Positions 5,575 through 8,655 of a stretch of 8,655 bases of DNA are shown here, one piece after another. The DNA is from Streptosporangiaceae bacterium (GTDB lineage: Bacteria > Actinomycetota > Actinomycetes > Streptosporangiales > Streptosporangiaceae): assembly GCA_025934635.1 (NCBI GenBank), contig JAICWX010000359.1, positions 1 through 8,655 of the forward strand, read 5' to 3'. The number at the start of each line of letters is the position of its first letter. The first letter of the stretch is position 1. The notes below the pieces were generated by a model. The model saw nothing but the letters and a program-made list of their open reading frames with translations, searched no databases and had not been told where the DNA came from. Position numbers and translations under genes: made by a program.

Positions 5575-6780
5575 ATGTACGGACTCAAGCTGAAAAACAT
5601 TAAGCCAGTACTGCTGCTTATCGTGCTTTTGGTCGTCCTTTCGGTTGGCTATTCCGATCTTTCGCACGGAGTGTTTGTACTTATTGCTGGCACCCTTATT
5701 TTTCTGGGTATCGCGGGCGCGTTTGCCCGTAACGCAATGACGCAGGCGCATGCCGTAAATGCCCGGGCGGCCATGACCGGCCCACCGCGCGTCGGGAAAC
5801 GCTCGATCGTCACGGGCCGTCGTAAACGCGCCGAGGCGCTAGCTCCGGACACGACCGTCAGCCTCGCCGACGAGCGCCGGGCGGCCGACGTCGAGGACGT
5901 CTTCACCGCCCTGGACCGGCAGCTCGTCGGCCTGGTCCCGGTCAAGAAAAAGGTCGAGGAGGTCGCCTCGCTGCTGCTGGTCGACCGGGTCCGGCAGCGG
6001 TTCGGCCTGCAGGCGCCCCGGCCCAGCCTGCACATGTGCTTTACCGGGGATCCGGGCACGGGCAAGACCACGGTGGCCCTGCAGATGGCCGCCCTGCTGC
6101 ACCGGCTCGGCTACCTGGAAAAGGGACACCTGGTCCATGTCATGCGCGACGACCTCGTCGGGGAGTACATCGGGCATACCGCGCCGAAGACGAAGCGCGT
6201 TCTCGAAAAGGCGATGGGCGGGGTCCTTTTCATTGACGAGGCCTATTACCTGTACCGGCCGGGTGATTCGAAAGACTACGGCCAGGAATGCATCGACATC
6301 CTGCTCCAGGTCATGGAGAACGACCGGGACAAGCTGGTCGTGATCCTGGCAGGCTACCGGGACCGCATGGACCAGTTCTTCGAGAGCAACCCCGGCATGA
6401 GCTCGCGGATCGCGCACCACCTCGACTTCGTCCCCTACACGCTGGACGAGTTGCTGGCCATCGGCCGGGTCATGCTCGACGGGTCGTCGTACTACCTGTC
6501 CGACGACGCCGAGTTCGCCTTCCGCCAGTACCTGACCCTGCGCATGGAGCAGCCGCGGTTCGCCAACGCCCGCAGCGTCCGCAACGAGCTGGAGCGATCC
6601 CGGCTCCGGCACGCGCACCGGCTGGCCGCCGACCTGGAGGTCGGCCGGAGCAAGGACGACCTCATGCGCATCGAGGCGGCCGACATCCTGGCCAGCCCGC
6701 TGTTCGCGTCCTCAGCCCTGGCCGCCGCCGCCGAGCTGGCCATCTCTGCCGAACCCGCCGGCACGGACCGCCGCATCTGA
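5575..6780 (+). CDS. cbbX: Membrane-anchored CbbX-like AAA+ ATPase (red-type Rubisco activase family)
   Basis: A 401-aa AAA+ ATPase. From about residue 105 to 378 it follows CbbX, the hexameric activase that remodels inhibited red-type Rubisco. Visible motifs: Walker A GDPGTGKTT (158-166); pore-loop region GEYIGHTAPKTK (196-207); Walker B LFIDEAYYLYRP (218-229); sensor-1 region VVILAGY (255-261); arginine-finger region SNPGMSSRIAHH (271-282, likely Arg278); sensor-2 helix FANARSVRNELERSRLR (329-345). Unlike ordinary CbbX (about 300 aa, soluble), it starts with two hydrophobic helices (about 10-26 and 32-50) and a basic linker (residues 73-85), so the ATPase should face the cytoplasm from the membrane. 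No Rubisco or Calvin-cycle gene is in the window, so the client is unknown; the related SpoVK-type ATPases are an alternative functional analogy. By my count, 26 of the first 60 codons end in A or T, unlike the rest of the gene. ATG67 could yield a soluble form, but the membrane region is too clear to discard. Confidence 0.9.
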   Translation: MYGLKLKNIKPVLLLIVLLVVLSVGYSDLSHGVFVLIAGTLIFLGIAGAFARNAMTQAHAVNARAAMTGPPRVGKRSIVTGRRKRAEALAPDTTVSLADERRAADVEDVFTALDRQLVGLVPVKKKVEEVASLLLVDRVRQRFGLQAPRPSLHMCFTGDPGTGKTTVALQMAALLHRLGYLEKGHLVHVMRDDLVGEYIGHTAPKTKRVLEKAMGGVLFIDEAYYLYRPGDSKDYGQECIDILLQVMENDRDKLVVILAGYRDRMDQFFESNPGMSSRIAHHLDFVPYTLDELLAIGRVMLDGSSYYLSDDAEFAFRQYLTLRMEQPRFANARSVRNELERSRLRHAHRLAADLEVGRSKDDLMRIEAADILASPLFASSALAAAAELAISAEPAGTDRRI

Positions 6781-6809
6781 GCCCGCCGCCGCGGACCGCC
6801 GCGCCTGAG
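6754..6809. repeat. 28-bp tandem duplication spanning the CbbX-like stop codon
   Basis: Two adjacent 28-bp units, 6754-6781 and 6782-6809, match at 24 of 28 positions and share the core CGGACCGCCGC and a TGAG end. The first includes the last residues and stop codon of the ATPase gene. The second is a decayed copy carrying its own TGA that exactly fills the gap to the stop codon of the convergent symporter gene (6810-6812). No separate intrinsic terminator is evident between the genes. Confidence 0.75.
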
Positions 6810-8462
6810 TCAGTCGCCGGCCGCTCCGGCTACTCCCACGCCGCTGGCACCGGCCGGAGCGCTGGCCGATGCCTCAGGCGGGTCGGCCCGGTACTCCGCC
6901 GGACTGGTCTCGTCCGTGCCCTCAGGAACCCGCACCGCCCGGAAGATCAGGGTGAGGACCACCGAGACCAGCAGGTTGAGGATGATCGCGGACAGCCCGA
7001 TGTAGTAGGTATGACCCCAGATGGTGTCCACCGACCCGGCCCAGTGCGAGGTGGTGGGCGTCGCCACCTTGTACGCGGCGATCGTGCCGAAGATCATGCC
7101 GGTGGCCCACCCCGCCAGCAGGGCGTGGCGGTGGAACCAGCGGGTGAACAGGCCGCCGACAATGGCCGGGAAGGTCTGCAGGATCCAGATGCCGCCGAGC
7201 AGCTGCAGGTTGATGGAGAACGTCTTGGGCAGCTCGATCGCGAACAGCAGCGCGCCCACCTTGACGATGAGCGAGACCCACTGCGAGACCTGCGTCTCGA
7301 GCCGGGGACCGGCGTCCGGCCGGAAGAACTCCTTGAAGATGTTGCGGGTGAACAGGTTGGCGGCGGCGATGGCCATGATCGCGGCCGGCACCAGCGCGCC
7401 GATGACGATGGCCGCGAAGGCGACCCCGGTGAACCAGCTCGGGAACAGGTGCTGGAACAGGTACGGCACGGCCAGCTGGGCATTGTTCGCCTTCTTGACG
7501 TTCGCCGCCGTGGTCTTGTCGGCCAGCGCCACGTAGCCGAGCAGGGCGATGAAGCCGAGCATGATCGAGTAGATCGGCAGCAGCGCCATGTTGCGCTTGA
7601 TGATGTCCCGCCGCTTGGTGGACAGCACCGCGGTGACCGAGTGCGGGTAGACCATCAGGGCCAGCGCCGAACCCAGCGCCAGGGTCGAGAACGCGAGCTG
7701 GCTGTTGCCCGTGGTGGGGATGAACACGCCGGTCGGCTTGTGCGTGACCGGGCTGACCGCCTTCAGGTGCGCCTCGCCGGCCGCGAAGATGTTCCCCCAG
7801 CCGCCGACCTTCGACGGCAGGTAGAGCACCGCCACGATGATCATCAGGTAGACCAGCGTGTCCTTGACGAACGCGATCAGCGCGGGTGCCCGCAGCCCCG
7901 ATATGAAGGTGAAGATGGCGAGGACCAGGAACGCGATGAACAGCGGCAGGTCCTTGACGAACGTGCTGGCTGAGGAGGCGCCGACGCCCATCACGGTGAG
8001 CACGGCCTGGATGCCCACCAGCTGCAGCGCGATGTAGGGCATCAGCGCCAGGATGCCGGTGAAGGCGATGGCCAGCGCCAGGCCGCGCGACCCGTAGCGG
8101 CCGCGGATGAAGTCGGCCGGCGTGACGTAGTTGTGCGTCCGCGCGATCGACCACAGCCGGGGCAGGAAGATGAGCGCGATCGGGAACACGATGATCGTGT
8201 AAGACACCGCGAAGAAGCCGGTCACCGCGCCGGCCCCGAATACCGCCGCGGGCACCGCGATGAAGGTGTACGCGGTGTAGAGGTCACCGCCGAGCAGGAA
8301 CCAGCCCACGAAGGTGCCGAACCCGCGGCCGCCCAGCCCCCACTCGTTCAGGTGCATCATGTCCTCGGCCCGGCGCCACCGGGCCGCCGCGAAGCCGATC
8401 AGCGTGACGAGCAGGAACAGGACGATGACGATGGTGAAGGTGACGGCGTTGACGTTGCTCAC
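6810..8462 (-). CDS. mctP: MctP-like monocarboxylate permease, sodium:solute symporter family
   Basis: Complete 550-aa secondary transporter with about thirteen hydrophobic segments, most like the monocarboxylate uptake permeases MctP (rhizobia) and MctC (Corynebacterium), which take up short monocarboxylates such as pyruvate, lactate, acetate or propionate. Recognisable stretches are GLGGRGFGTFVGWFLLGGDL (42-61) with the following YTAYTFIAVPA (62-72), PRLWSIARTHNYVTPADFIRG (101-121) and the segment PAAIMAIAAANLFTRNIFKEF (359-379), which corresponds to the family signature region. The last 40 residues are an Ala/Gly/Pro-rich hydrophilic tail. The GTG start is well supported: GAGG (complement of 8470-8473) lies 7 nt upstream, and GTGA overlaps the stop of the small membrane protein gene by 4 bp, indicating coupled translation. 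The substrate is inferred from family resemblance; another organic acid is possible. The gene converges on the CbbX-like gene with 29 bp between stops. Confidence 0.9.
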   Translation of the reverse strand: MSNVNAVTFTIVIVLFLLVTLIGFAAARWRRAEDMMHLNEWGLGGRGFGTFVGWFLLGGDLYTAYTFIAVPAAVFGAGAVTGFFAVSYTIIVFPIALIFLPRLWSIARTHNYVTPADFIRGRYGSRGLALAIAFTGILALMPYIALQLVGIQAVLTVMGVGASSASTFVKDLPLFIAFLVLAIFTFISGLRAPALIAFVKDTLVYLMIIVAVLYLPSKVGGWGNIFAAGEAHLKAVSPVTHKPTGVFIPTTGNSQLAFSTLALGSALALMVYPHSVTAVLSTKRRDIIKRNMALLPIYSIMLGFIALLGYVALADKTTAANVKKANNAQLAVPYLFQHLFPSWFTGVAFAAIVIGALVPAAIMAIAAANLFTRNIFKEFFRPDAGPRLETQVSQWVSLIVKVGALLFAIELPKTFSINLQLLGGIWILQTFPAIVGGLFTRWFHRHALLAGWATGMIFGTIAAYKVATPTTSHWAGSVDTIWGHTYYIGLSAIILNLLVSVVLTLIFRAVRVPEGTDETSPAEYRADPPEASASAPAGASGVGVAGAAGD

Positions 8463-8655
8463 TTGGTCACCTCGCCCGGTCCGCCAGCGCCCGGCCGGCC
8501 AGCGCCCGGTCCGCTAGCGCCCGGTCCGCTAGCGCCCGGTCCGCCAGCGCCCGGTCCGCCAGCGCCAGCGGGTGCTCGCAGCAGGTTCTGCAAGAACAGG
8601 ACGATCCCGAGCACGATGCCCACCACCGGCATGTAGATGAGCAGGAAGAAGTAGA
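8459..8655 (-). CDS. C-terminal part of a small membrane protein, probably DUF3311 type, with a Gly/Ala/Pro repeat tail
   Basis: Only the last 64 residues are visible; the start lies beyond the right edge. The first full codon is the complement of 8651-8653 and the stop is the complement of 8459-8461. The visible part is one hydrophobic segment (residues 1-25, beginning YFFLLIYMPVVGIV) followed by a short tail built from six five-residue Gly-Ala-Gly/Ser-Gly-Pro units and ending EVTK. Short two-helix DUF3311 proteins are commonly encoded directly upstream of MctP-like symporters and may be an accessory subunit; the assignment here rests mainly on that context and on size. The frame overlaps the symporter start by 4 bp (GTGA), so the two are almost certainly one transcription unit. 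The low-complexity tail is unusual for such a small protein. Confidence 0.65.
   Translation of the reverse strand, partial: YFFLLIYMPVVGIVLGIVLFLQNLLRAPAGAGGPGAGGPGASGPGASGPGAGRPGAGGPGEVTK
8475..8564. repeat. Six tandem 15-bp units in the small membrane protein tail
   Basis: Units begin at 8475, 8490, 8505, 8520, 8535 and 8550, each close to CCCGGTCCGCCAGCG. Units 1, 5 and 6 are identical, units 3 and 4 share CCGCTAGCG, and unit 2 has one GG-for-GT type change (CCCGGCCGGCCAGCG). A partial unit follows at 8565-8570. On the minus strand the array is in frame and encodes the five-residue Gly/Ala/Pro repeat just before the stop. It ends about ten bases before the symporter's ribosome-binding site plus start. 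Confidence 0.9.

Noticed and set aside
6819..6867. A hairpin of 9 plus 3 bp (CGCTCCGGC at 6822-6830 with GCCGGAGCG at 6853-6861) as a terminator between the convergent genes
   Set aside because: It lies within the last codons of the symporter gene, has a 22-nt loop and no U-run on either strand. In DNA this GC-rich such pairings arise easily.
6288..7973. A 561-codon plus-strand frame running from the CbbX-like gene across the symporter gene
   Set aside because: It crosses two genes that have strong family motifs, has no motif of its own, and shows the Arg/Asp/Gly-rich composition of a shadow frame.
8475..8564. The 15-bp tandem array as a possible CRISPR or iteron cluster
   Set aside because: The units are directly adjacent with no spacers, and the array is in frame within a membrane-protein tail. 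No cas or replication gene is present.

Overview
The window looks like chromosomal DNA from a high-GC actinomycete. Genuine reading frames end almost every codon in G or C, GTG starts are common, and one gene encodes a conservon-type (CvnA-like) sensor kinase of the kind found in Streptomyces and its relatives. The exact genus cannot be read from the sequence. No RNA genes, insertion sequences, CRISPR arrays or phage genes were seen.

Layout. (1) Positions 1-2722, minus strand: two amino-acid/amine permeases of the APC superfamily lie in tandem with an 8-bp overlap. The downstream one runs off the left edge. (2) Positions 2723-3277: a 555-bp divergent intergenic region that is clearly less GC-rich. 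It holds a plausible promoter for the permeases, a 20-bp near-palindrome with a second partial copy about 240 bp away, and a cluster of competing inverted repeats. (3) Positions 3278-6780, plus strand: a 745-aa CvnA-like histidine-kinase-type protein is followed after 59 bp by a 401-aa AAA+ ATPase. The ATPase's catalytic part is strikingly like CbbX, the red-type Rubisco activase, but it carries an N-terminal membrane hairpin. No Rubisco gene is in view. (4) Positions 6810-8655, minus strand, convergent: a monocarboxylate permease of the sodium:solute symporter family (MctP-like) is translationally coupled to the end of a small membrane protein, probably of the DUF3311 type.

How the parts may work together. 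The two minus-strand blocks are uptake systems, for amino acids or amines on the left and for short monocarboxylates on the right. The middle block is the unusual part. A membrane kinase that lacks both the usual nitrate-sensing domain and the conservon partners CvnB/C/D sits beside a membrane-anchored CbbX-type remodelling ATPase. The pairing suggests a membrane-located sensing and protein-remodelling module, but its target is unknown and the functional link is inferred only from adjacency and shared orientation. The repeated near-palindrome between the permease and kinase genes could tie their expression together.

Small tandem repeats of 15-bp period appear in three coding places (two in the kinase, one in the small membrane protein). 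A 28-bp tandem duplication covers the stop codon of the ATPase gene and fills the gap to the convergent symporter gene.
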